From Agaricus subrufescens (Eukaryota > Basidiomycota > Agaricomycetes > Agaricales > Agaricaceae): 64,000 nt of DNA. Of the stretch, positions 1 to 10,000 are shown piece after piece. The notes under the pieces are model-generated. The model saw only the letters and a list, made by a program, of their open reading frames with translations. It was not told where the DNA came from and ran no database searches. Position 1 is the stretch's first letter; the number at the start of each line of letters is the position of its first letter. The translations under genes and the position numbers were made by a program. The stretch is taken from the NCBI GenBank assembly GCA_029945375.1, contig CM057057.1:930001-994000 (forward strand). The letters run 5' to 3'.

Positions 1-101
1 GCGGAGGTTTCTCCCTTGTCCCAAGTCAGATTAAGGAGCCTGTCTATCCGCCAAGAGTCAGTGGTAATGAAACCCCCACATCAGCACCTCCACATGATGG
101 C

Positions 102-926
102 GTGTTTGGGACGCTCCTATGTGTTGATGCCACGGCTCTGACAGCAAATGTCTCCTCCGGTGATGTCTTCAGTTTCTCACTGTATCACGACCTCTGTGAA
201 AATGGTGAAGATGGTTATGATAGTGACCATGATGACAGTCATCACGCCCAATTTGATGATAGCACACCGCCTCATTATCACAACACCGCAAAGCTGTTAT
301 CGGCTTTGGACAAATTGAAAGCCTCTGCATCAGAGCTATCATCCACCTTCAATAGTCACGAAGACGCTGTATCGAAGAAAAGAATAACTGGGGCTATAGA
401 AACATTTGCTAGTGGCGTCAACTGCTGCGTTGCTGGTCTTCTCTTGCTGAAGGAGCAGATGAAGACCGTTGACATCCAGTGAGTGTTTCTGAGTTATTTT
501 ATTCTCATGAATCAAACAAGACTACAGAGCATCAGTCCTATATCCTCCTCTAGCGCGCCGCAAAGTTTGGACCATGGAGCGCATTGGCCAGGGCGCCGGT
601 GTCTTTTACAATCACTTGGTGGCTTCCACCCATCACTTGATGGAGCTGGAAACCAAGTTTGAGATATTTCTTCTTCGTTGGTTTCAAGTTACAAGACAGT
701 TCAACCAGCTGAGCCAACTTGTAATGATTGAGAGGTCTGTGAGACAATCGCCTAAAGAACTCCAAAGGCAGAGTCAAGTTCACTTGGGGAATATGTTGGA
801 GTTGCTGCAGGAAATCATTCAGAGATTTTTAAGGAAGGGATCACGGAACTTGCAAGAATGCAAGATGCTCAGAATTTATTTTTGTCAAGTTCTATGCGCC
901 ATCCCCAGCCTCAATGCTTTAAATAG
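102..926 (+). CDS. Exons of an unrecognised gene (5' end outside or unclear)
   Basis: Two open stretches on the same strand, about 102-477 and 541-926, look like exons of one gene. The first is acidic and His/Asp-rich in the middle, then helical; it ends at a GTGAGT donor at 478. The second is Leu/Gln-rich and probably helical, and ends at a GTGAGC donor at 927. No ATG in the first stretch is a convincing start, so the gene probably begins before the window. I recognise no family and assign no function. The exon pairing is inferred from splice-like signals and may be wrong. Confidence 0.35.
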
Positions 927-1795
927 GTGAGCCTTTATTTATTATCATGGTATTGCAAATCATTCTGATCCCAGTTGTTAATAGGGTTTGACCTACAATT
1001 GTTTCTGAATCCCGTTAGAATAATACTGTTCCAACACCAGGCTCTACCCTCTTACAAATATTCTCCGCGTCATAGCTACAAAATGATTAGGTTGAGATTA
1101 GACAGTTTATTTACGAGACGGTCCAAACTGCATAACAATTCTAATTTGATTTAAATTGGAGAAAATATTTACAGGAGGCCCCATTGTTGTTGATATTTGG
1201 CACACCTGGTTCCAATTAGTCAAGTCAAAGCAAATGAGCTACCTAATGATTTGTAGGCACGATCGCCAAACAAAAATAGCCCTTATGTAAATCTAACACA
1301 AGCCATTCTCATCTTCAGATCCAGATTTACATCTTAACTTCCTCTTCCCGTTTCTTTCGGCAATGTATAGGACCCTGAGTCACTCGTTGATATGCCATTT
1401 AGGCATAGCAGAACGTAACACACTGAGCTTCTTTAGCTGATGCGTCACCATACATCTTGTTATCTTAGCAGTTACGCTCCACTTCGGCAGGATCCCGCCA
1501 GCCAAAAAAATTTTCACAGTATCTGAGGATTGGTGAGCTCCGTTGACCCTTCAGACACAAATGTAACTTCCTTTTTTGTATAATGCCTTGGCCTCCGCCT
1601 CTGGACTGACATAGGATTTTGGTTACGCTCAGTCCCAAGAAACTATTCTTTCCTTCACCTGCAATTTCCCAAGGGCTTTGACACCCTGCTCAATTTGAGC
1701 CGCCTTGAGATAATTTGTGCAGTAGGTGCTTACTCTGGTGGGAAGATCTGTTCAATTTGAAATTTGCAACATAGGGAACATAGCAGTATCTGAGT
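927..1795. other. No recognisable gene
   Basis: About 870 bases of AT-leaning sequence between two predicted genes. I see no long reading frame, no repeat shared with the rest of the window and no clear RNA gene. It could hold further exons of the upstream gene or an old decayed insertion. Confidence 0.4.
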
Positions 1796-2472
1796 ATGGA
1801 AGACTATCATGGGGAACAGCTTGAACGTCGGCTGACACAGGTGGAAGAAGAAATCACATCCATTGGGATTACACAAAGACTGTGTAAAGAGTCTGTTGAG
1901 AAAATCTCAGTCCGTATTTTTTTTGTCTGAAGTAGTGATTCAATTTTTCACCACTCTCAATGATTTTATAGGCTATTTACCAAGAAGATGTCTATAGCAT
2001 CCTAGAACACATTCAAAAAGCAGTGGAGATAATTGAGACCAAACAAAAGCTCACCAGTGAACATTTTGGCCGAATCCGGAGCGATCTACGTGATATGCAC
2101 CAAAGCATAGAAAAGAGGTCTCATCAGCTAGAAGAAGGAATTGCAACTTATATTGGCGACATTGTGGGGTCCCTTAGTCAACAAATGATACAGAACCAGT
2201 CTACAAACCGTCTTCAGGGTGACCAACTAATCCACACTCTTCAAGCGTCTTTGGCCACCCAGGCAGAGGGGAGAGAGGATTTCCTTCAATCCAAATCACT
2301 CATCAATGCAAGACTAGCTACCATCCACGGCGTCTGCAGTGGATTGGAACAGGTGCTTCAGAAGCTCTCAGAAGATATTCTACACCGTTTCCCAGATGCA
2401 CCCTTGGAATCTAATGTAGCATCGCTTGAAGAAGACATGAACAATACACTCTCAGACACAACTGGTTGGTGA
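1796..2472 (+). CDS. Two-exon gene for a small coiled-coil protein, unknown function
   Basis: An ATG at 1796 opens exon 1 (1796-1909, 38 codons). A 62-nt intron (1910-1971, donor GTCCGT, acceptor TTATAG) joins it in phase 0 to exon 2, which stops at 2472. The predicted protein is about 204 aa, rich in Glu, Gln, Lys and Leu throughout, with spacing typical of coiled coils, and has an acidic tail. There is no signal peptide or membrane segment. The two exons agree in frame, which supports the model, but the donor is weak. I recognise no family. The next open stretches (2640-3131) do not look coding. Confidence 0.45.
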
Positions 2473-3564
2473 CCTTCCACTCTAAACTTGCTGTCTTATT
2501 GAATTTTCTTTGATAGTCCGGCTGGTGGATTGCTATCATGCAGCATACTCTGGCCTGAGCACGCTTTGTAAGTGCCTTTTGCTGCTTCCTCCTATAGCAA
2601 TTAATTTTTTTCCGTGCAGGCCCGTCCATTCTCAAATACATGAACAGTTTTTTGACAGCAGCCGTTGAGAAGGACGGTATTTGTCATAAAAGAATTGTTG
2701 CTTTTTTCACTGATTTATCTGCACTTGTAATCAAATTTTATCAGCGTGTTACCGCCTTTAATCATTTAGCTTTTCCCTTTCTATTCACCCTTGTATTAAT
2801 CTCTGCGTGGTGCTTTTTTTTAGGTGATGATGGGGACCGGTCGCTACTGTATCATCCAACTTTATCCTATATCTAGATCGCTTCATGGTTTGGGATCCTT
2901 CTATATATGGTTAATACATTGTTGCAAAACCTTTTTCCTGATTTTGCGGACTCTATTTTTGGCCATCTGCCTAGTTGGAAGCAACGATTCCTTCACGTAA
3001 ATATAATTTCTCCCTTGCTTTCTTTCGGGCTACAACAAAAGTGTGGAATCCGCGCGCGGACGCAGAACGATGCAGACTTGACCGGGAATAATAAGGGGTG
3101 TACATGGACCGCATATTGGAATAAAGCATGATTGCGTAGAATAAATGTTGTTATAGGTAGAGATAGTGTAGTGGTATTAAATTTTTGAACGCATGAGGTG
3201 GATTGTGGTCAGATTGTGGTAATGCAGAATCAATATCAAGGCATGACTCAGCTGGAGGCGAGCTAGTGCAGACCAATGACGATCGACGCAGGCATCCTAG
3301 CATACTGATGCGGACACTACACAGACACCTCCTTCCGATCTCGTTAGCACCGTAAAACATGAAACTTATAACGATCATAACAATTATTAGGTCATGTCTA
3401 GAAGAAAAATCAGCACACCAGATGGGCTACAAAGTACCATATGGATATATAGAAGTGGGTTAGCAACATTTAAGGGGCCTGATGCGGACTCAATGCAGGC
3501 TCGACGCGGAAAAGCGTTCGCGTGGGTACCCGCATTTTTCTGCAAGCCCCTTTCCTTCTCAATC

Positions 3565-6542
3565 ATGTCAGACCCTGGTCCCCAAAGGTAGGTGCTGAAA
3601 TTGGCCTATGTTCCCAATTGACATGATTTGCAGGCATGAATCAACCTTGCCAACCGTGGATCCCTATAGAGACGCATACGCAAAGCATAATATAAGAAAA
3701 AATGAGATCCCCACTATCAAATTTTCTCGTAAACCTCGCAGAGCAGAGAGAGCCTGTTTGCCAGAGGGATTACCCCACTCCGTAGACAACTTGGATGACA
3801 ATCAAGCCACAAAGGATATTGCCCAAACCTTACAAGGAGAGCAGCAGACCCGGCAGAGCATTGACGTTATGGAGGAAGGGGAACTTAGCTATATGAAAGA
3901 TTCAGTGGGCCTGGTGAAGGAATTCAGCTCCTCTCTGGTTTTCACAGATCAAGGCGATTTTATGGAGGAGGTTGTTTCAGAAGTGCCGGATGAGGAGGTT
4001 GTTTCAGAAGTGCCGGATGAGGAGTTTATTTCTGCTAACGATCACTCTGGCTCTGAAACAATCACACTAAAGTGCAGCGGTTCTAATGATCCCAGTAATT
4101 ATATTGCATCTTCAGGTAAAGCCGTTTATTCTTTTGCTTTATTCTGATGAAAACTTTGTTCTAGACAATTCCATATTTCCCCTGCAGTATGCGAGCACTC
4201 CTTCCACTTCTGTTCCCTCCACAGGTACATGCTTCAGTGCTGAAGCAACAAAGAGAGGTCGCTGATCAGAGACCATGACATAGAGACAGAAGTACAGCAG
4301 ATTGTTACATCTCCGATCAAGCCTCCATGCTTCACCCAGATGCCAACCCATAGCCGTGATTTTAACCTGCCAAGAAGCCGCCTCCCTTTATACCGCCATG
4401 ACAATAGAATGGAAGCCTCACCGAGTAGGTCTTTACTTGGTTTCTATGTCACTGAGTTCCCACTCAGGCCCTTATACCCCTATAGCGCCGCCAGCTTCCT
4501 TGAGCACCGCTGATAGCTCTAGTTCAAGTGATGGCCATACCAAATTGCAGGCATTCAGAGATCGTAATCCTTTTAGAAATGGTGAGCAGTTTCAGACTCT
4601 GGAAGATCGATGACACCATTCTCTCTCAGGTTTTATTTTCCCTAGTATACCACAAGCACCAGTGGCTTTTTCTCTACCCCCTCGTGAAGGCAATCAGGTA
4701 AATGAATCTCAAAAGACCTGTGATGGGCCAGATGCCGGTGGGTGATCGCGAGATCCTGGTGTATACCGCTAATACTTAGTAGATGCTGGCCCATCTATTG
4801 AAGTAACACGGCTGGATTATCCCCCTATCGCGCTACCTAAGAACTGTCCTACTAATGGGCTTGCAGTTTTACACAGTCAGTTCAGTTTATGCAGAAAAGG
4901 TAGCTAGACTTGCTGATCGCAACTCCTAGGCACTTTGATGCCGGGACCCGAATCGGCACCTCTAAACAACCATTCACAAGGCGTTTCTACGACTAGTCCC
5001 ATGCAGAACACTGTGCCAGCTCCCTTTAATTTCATACCAAGTGCTCAGGAAATTGAGTTTCGAGCAGCTGATGGTAGACGAAGCGTTGCAACAGGTACAC
5101 TTTTTCTAAAATGAAAAAACGCTCATATTTTACCAGACAACCCCTTCACCAACAGGTGCAGCGTACTCTGATGACGAAGTAGCACCTATGGAGGGCATTG
5201 ACTATGTTCCTAGTGGCGATATCCATGGTGCGAGTTTTATTCAGCCCTGACTGACTGCTATTGACCATAACCCAAGGTGAATTTAAAGAAGAGTACAACA
5301 GTGAAAGTGAAGACGAATTGGGTGATGACCGTAAAGGCAAGGGAGGGTGCGGCTACCAAATTAGGAGAGGTGCTGAAGATAAGGCGTCTTGTCTGAAAGG
5401 CAGCCATGACTACCAAGACCGAAAACAACCCCCCAAGCAGACCTATACCCCAGTACATTTAACTGACGCAGAGAAAAATTTTAAGGTGAGAAGCTGCTAG
5501 CATTGCTATAAATGGGACTAACAAGCAGTCAAGCTGTCTGTTCGTCTGCAAGTCTCTGAATTGTTTGGTCACAGAAAACCTTTTGCCATAAAAACGCCGT
5601 CAAAGGATCAATTAACTGCTTTTGAAAAGTCACAAAAAGAGGTAGACGGGCCAAGCTTGGAAACGTTTCTTCTTGACTTTGATGGAAAGACGGTTTTTAC
5701 ACCCTGGAACCAGAGGGTGGCTTTACTTTTAGCCATCCAATTTTTGAAAGAGCCAAACTCATTTACAAATGACACAGTTGCAGTGCAAAAAGCATTCATG
5801 GTTTGTTTGCGCTCACTACACCGCAATTATCAGAAGAGTCGCATCCCCTTAACCAAAGATGACACCATCAAGGAACAGCAGGGCAAGCGGCGCAGCAACC
5901 AATCTGCCCGCCAGCGATATGTAGGTGGAAGCTTATCGCTGTGTTGGGCTGTATGATTGATGCTTTGAGCAGTTGCGCAATCGTAGAGAAGAGGCTGCTA
6001 AACAATATGCAAATTCAAGTGGCCAGATGGAGGTTTTTAGCAAGCTTTGGGAACGGATGCCAAAGGAGGTGTGTAGTGACGATGAAGAGGTTTCCTACCC
6101 AAATGGAACGAGGTCACATGAGATTCTAACACCAGCTTGGCGTAGCGCCGAGGTAAAGACTTGGTTTCGAACATGGGATCATCTTGCAATGTCAATGCGC
6201 TTTGGGCCTGACGGAAAGCCAAGCCCAGGACGGTTTCCACATGCTCGCATCGAGGCCAATCCCGTAAAGAGAGATCCATATGCGACTGCCCCACCAAATC
6301 TTCCTCTGAATTTCTACAGCAATGAGTGGTATAAAAGTCTCGATAGTATTGAAATACAGAAACTATCAGCAGCTCCTGCCATGCATCTAACTTTCCCTCC
6401 CGAAATTCTACGGTAAGTGAGGTGCCCTCTCATCTCCGATTATTTCTAAGTATTTCTTAGTACTGCTGAACGATATGAGCATGTCAGGGGCCGCAAGGAT
6501 AAGCCCTTAGGCCCCGATGATCCAACCTTGACTCCAATATAA
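3565..6542 (+). CDS. Multi-exon gene, unrecognised Ser/Asp-rich protein with conserved-looking C-terminal part
   Basis: An ATG at 3565 starts a 23-nt exon; a 46-nt intron (3588-3633) joins it in frame to the exon at 3634-4115. That exon encodes a charged, low-complexity region with a tandem duplication of an 8-residue acidic motif (VVSEVPDE twice, near 3970-4020). Several small Ser/Pro-rich exons seem to follow (4170-4600, 5150-5485). The C-terminal part is better defined: an exon ending at 5920, a 52-nt intron (5921-5972), an exon 5973-6412, a 48-nt intron (6413-6460) and a last exon with stop at 6540-6542. That part is Trp/Pro-rich and looks folded. At least one middle junction (about 5486-5528) does not keep frame with simple GT-AG rules, so the gene may be mis-modelled or degenerate. 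I recognise no family. Confidence 0.45.
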
Positions 6543-6624
6543 ATTGACCCTACAATCTCCCTATCTGTATATGTCCGTGCTTTTTACAAGATAGTATTAA
6601 TCCCTGCCCAATGAAAAAACATGT

Positions 6625-7160
6625 GTCACACAATAGCAGAATAATAGGTGGCTATCACGGGGGCAGCCAAAGCTCTTCCCCATGCTAATCAAGCCATTTT
6701 ATTTGTAAATTATTTACAAGCAAATGGCCGGCCACAAATTCCTCTAAAGTGTCAGAACGGGAGGGTGGGGAAACGAGCTAGTTATGGAGAGGAGAGACGA
6801 AAGAATATAGGTCTCATTATTTCAGAAATTGAGATCTATGACCTTTCGCTCCACAATCTGCGTCGAGTTGGTGCCTGCATTTTATTTTGCTATACCTTTG
6901 TAAAGCACCAATCACACCGTAAAGTCGGCACTTTCGGCTGAGCTGAAAGTTTGAGTACCCAGCTGAAAAACAAGTGAAAATTATCTGATTGGGCGAAGCG
7001 AACTTTTCGGCTCAGCCGAAAGTGTCAACTTTACAGTGTGAATGTAAAAAACTCATGTCACGGTATATTATAATAGGTGGTTCGTCACGAGGGCAGCGGA
7101 AGCTCTCCCTCACACTAGCCGAGCCAATGTATTTGTGATTTATGACAAGCGGATAAAGAG
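6625..7160. repeat. Diverged direct repeat flanking a foldback element
   Basis: About 100 bases at 6625-6725 recur with substitutions at 7058-7160. Both begin with ATAATAGGTGG, share a GGGCAGC core and end in a similar ATTTGT..ACAAGC segment. A 130-bp foldback element lies between the copies. Either a segment was duplicated around it, or these are two members of one small family. Confidence 0.6.
6912..7041. mobile_element. 130-bp foldback (MITE-like) element
   Basis: The two ends are inverted copies of each other over about 40 bases. Both outer ends read TCACACYGTAAAGT inward and share the 15-mer CACTTTCGGCTGAGC; only a few bases differ. The middle, about 50 bases, has no coding capacity. 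This is the structure of a small non-autonomous DNA transposon. I could not define a target site duplication with confidence. Confidence 0.7.
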
Positions 7161-7280
7161 ATAAATTGAGATGATATGAGTTTATCACATGATGTCAAGG
7201 TCACGCGACGCGATCAGTTAAACTAAGTCCAAAACTGCTCAAGACAAAGTACCGCTCCCTTCCCCCGTTCTCCCCCTTGG

Positions 7281-7740
7281 GCTGGGTGGCTGTGCGCGAT
7301 TCATCCCGCATCCATCCAGTGCCTGCTGTCTATGCAACTGATACACGGCACCACAAGTGTCCAATCAGCCAGATAGCTCCAGCAGGATGGCCGAGTTTTC
7401 ATCCCTACCGCTTTTCTCCCTCTCCCCTCTCCCTCGGGCTGGGTGGCTGCGCGCGATTCGTCCCGCATCCATCCAGTGCCTGCTGTCTATGCAACTGATA
7501 CACGGCACCACAAGTGTCCAATCAGCCAGATAGCTCCAGCAGGATGGCCGAGTTTTCATCCCTACCGCTTTTCTCCCTCTCCCCCCTCCCTCGGGCTGGG
7601 TGGCTGCGCGCGATTCGTCCCGCATCCATCCAGTGCCTGCTGTCTATGTAACTGATATATGGCACCACAAGTGTCCAATCAGCCAGATAGCTCCAGCAGG
7701 ATGGCCGAGTCTTCATCCCTTCCTATACCTCTGCTGTTTG
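7281..7740 (+). repeat. 157-bp tandem repeat, three copies
   Basis: The phrase GCTGGGTGGCTG starts at 7281, 7438 and 7595, exactly 157 bases apart, and the sequence between is nearly identical. The third copy decays after about 7715. Each unit ends in a pyrimidine-rich stretch. Reading frames across it on both strands only reflect the repeat and should not be taken as genes. Confidence 0.9.
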
Positions 7741-8104
7741 CCAATCTTTCTTGGCCTTTGTGGTAGGCCGCTGTACCTATATAGGGCAATGTATCTTTTA
7801 TTTTAAGCCTCTGCTGTCTACTATTGCTATAAACTAGCTAGAGTACCTGTTGCGATCCAACCTGTGCAGGAGCTGCTACGTTGCAGTGCCATTCAGCACC
7901 CTTGAAGGCTTTATGACATTGGGACTTGTTGATGTTTGACGCTCATCATCTATGTTCTATTCATAAATGGATGATCGATGATCGATGATCTGTGATAGGT
8001 TGAGTTACATATTGTCCTTACCGCTCAATACCCTCCCTGGTCCCACTAGATTATGTGCAGTTCCGGCGAGTCCTCCGTCCCCTCTCCGTCTTGCGATGGA
8101 CTAA

Positions 8105-8201
8105 GAATGGCCATTTAGGCCTTCTGTCCGTCTTCTAGATGATAATTGGCCGCTTTGACCGCCCATCTCGCCCTGTAGATGGGCAACCTTTGCCTCTACA
8201 G
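8105..8201 (+). repeat. Three-hairpin repeat, locus A (single copy)
   Basis: Three inverted repeats follow one another: 8105-8124 (GGCC, 5-nt loop, GGCC inside a longer stem), about 8146-8162 (GGCC, 5 nt, GACC) and 8173-8201 (CTGTAGA ... TCTACAG). The same three elements in the same order recur at 30.8-31.5 kb and 35.7-36.1 kb. This copy lies about 250 bases upstream of the dioxygenase start codon. Confidence 0.7.
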
Positions 8202-8447
8202 CTCTCTCCACAGAACGCAGGCTATCTATGAGCATGCCAGCAGCCATACTTCAACACTTACTCTCCAGCTTGACTCATCGGGGAAGTCCAGGATACGACG
8301 GCCTTCAGGGCTCTTCTTGAACCATCTAACATTCCTGCTATACATTGTCTGTCACATGATGTCAAGGTGACGCATCGCGACGCGTCTTGGTCTCGCCTCC
8401 CTCATCTTCTTCCTTAGGTGGCTGTATGCAATTTATCCTTCATCATT

Positions 8448-9906
8448 ATGGCCAACCCCTCATCCTTCTCTGCCTTCCATACTATAGCACCCGAGTACCT
8501 TCTGGTGAGTCAAGTCGCCTGCTGCTCAATGCGTTCAGTTGCTGATGAACTTCTACAGACAAGCCGAGGCCGACCAGTTGCCTCACTTAAGATTGACATC
8601 GACCCCGATTACCTTGACCACCTCATCATCAGCGCTGATGATGAGGCTGAAGATCTCTCTGGCTGTAATGAGGATTTGCAGCGCGAACGGGACCGCTCCT
8701 TGTCACCCGAGCTGGAGCCTCCTCTTCCATCGAGACAGGAGTCCGATCTGCCATCCAAGGGCAAGGGGGTGAAAAAGGTAGTTCTGGTAGAGGAGTCTCG
8801 GGAAAAAGAGGAGCCTGCACCTGTCCCTGGGAAGCAAAGTAAGACGGAGAAAAGAAAGATGCGGGCGCAGAGGCTAGAAGAGGGTGGGGCGAAAAGGGCT
8901 AGGGAGGCAGAGTTGAAGCCACCTCCAAACCAAGGTCGCAGACGACGTCAACAGGAGGCAAAAAAGGAGCTCAGAAAGGAACAGGGGTGGTGTGCTCAGC
9001 CTCGAGTTCGAGCCAAAATCTCTAAGCTGGTTACCGCAGAGCCGGCCCTGCTGGACATTCAAGACCAGCTGATCAAGGGCACCCAGCTAGGAGGCTATCG
9101 GCCAAAGGTAAAGAAGGTGGAAGGCGAGGTGAAGAAGATGATGGAAAGGGTAGGATCTGCCTACAGCGGCGGATCTGATACCCCGGCAGAAGATGTGCTG
9201 GCTGATTTAAAGGCCATGGGATACCGTATAGTCGCATGGAACGGTAAGCGATCTTTAACAATGAGTTTTTCTTACTATCTAACCAACCGTGTGCTAGGCG
9301 TTAGTCCCATTCTTCTTACCGATAGCAAAAGCCGAGTTTTCACCGCTCTGGCTGGGCAGCCAGGTAGCTCTGGTGCTAGGCAGCCAGGCGATTCTAGCAC
9401 CGGGTGGCCAGGTGACTCTAGCTGGTCGTCAAGGTGTATGGAGCTACACGACATTATGGTTCAGGAGGGAAGCCTGGTGAAGCGGCTCCCAGGCAGGAAC
9501 CACAACCACCGCCGCGGCCACTACTCCACTATAGGAGCAGGTGTCACATTTGCCCCCGGTGACAAACAGGTGCATAATTTAAGACTTACCGAAGCTGAAA
9601 GCCAACTTATCTATGGGGGTGAGAGAAGGTGGAAGCTTAAAATGGACATAAGAAAGTTTGCAGAGTGTGAGTCGCTGCCTACTCCATAACAATCCACCTA
9701 ACCTCTTTTTTCTAGCTTCTTTTGATCTTTTTGCCCCGCGACTTTATAGGTATTACACCTACCACATAGAGAAGCTCCGTCAGCACCCCGCCTATGCCCA
9801 CCTCAACTACAGCAACCCCTACACCCAGTCCATTGATCCCCAACCGGTGGGCTTTGCTAGCCACGCAGAAAACCAGCCGCCCCGCGCATTCACTGTCCCT
9901 CACCGA
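8448..9906 (+). pseudogene. TET/JBP-type 2OG-Fe(II) dioxygenase, 5' part, interrupted by LINE
   Basis: Fungal TET/JBP proteins are 2-oxoglutarate and Fe(II) dependent enzymes that oxidise 5-methylcytosine. This is the N-terminal part. The ATG is at 8448. Introns at 8505-8558 (54 nt), 9244-9297 (54 nt) and 9667-9715 (49 nt) all keep frame; the first two are multiples of three without stops, so unspliced RNA would also read through. The N-terminus is charged, with basic patches (KTEKRKMRAQR, RRRRQQEAKKELRK) that could be nuclear signals, then a PGDSS-type short repeat. The catalytic domain follows and breaks off inside the metal motif after His-Arg (9901-9906), where the LINE begins. The domain resumes at 17837 in the same frame. 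The family call rests on the second half; I am fairly sure of it. Confidence 0.8.
9892..9906 (+). repeat. Target site duplication, left copy
   Basis: ACTGTCCCTCACCGA, identical to 17822-17836. It encodes TVPHR of the dioxygenase metal-binding motif and marks the 5' boundary of the LINE. Confidence 0.95.
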
Positions 9907-10000
9907 CACTCCTTTCTTGCCTCTTACTTTCATCATCTCGGTGAAAAAAGCAGCGCACTTTAGGAATACATTGGTTTCTATCAGGCCCACCAGCCTCGCT

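Larger units (their letters stand above)
7187..8388 (+). repeat. Direct repeat of a short GC-rich motif around the tandem array
   Basis: The motif CACATGATGTCAAGGT followed by a GCGACGCG tract occurs at about 7187-7215 and again at about 8357-8388. The second copy lies about 60 bases upstream of the dioxygenase start codon at 8448. It may be a duplicated promoter or 5' UTR piece; this is inference. Confidence 0.5.

Noticed and set aside
2640..3131. Two ORFs after the coiled-coil gene, one with a hydrophobic stretch
   Set aside because: AT-rich, no motif, no consistent splice links; the hydrophobic run follows from T-rich sequence.
7277..7806. Short ORFs on both strands across the 157-bp repeat
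   Set aside because: They repeat the same peptide because the DNA repeats; no independent coding evidence.
9794..10000. Extension of LINE ORF1 to 1,061 codons upstream of 10001
   Set aside because: The extra codons lie in the dioxygenase exon, the target duplication and the LINE leader. The first ATG inside the element in this frame is 10001.
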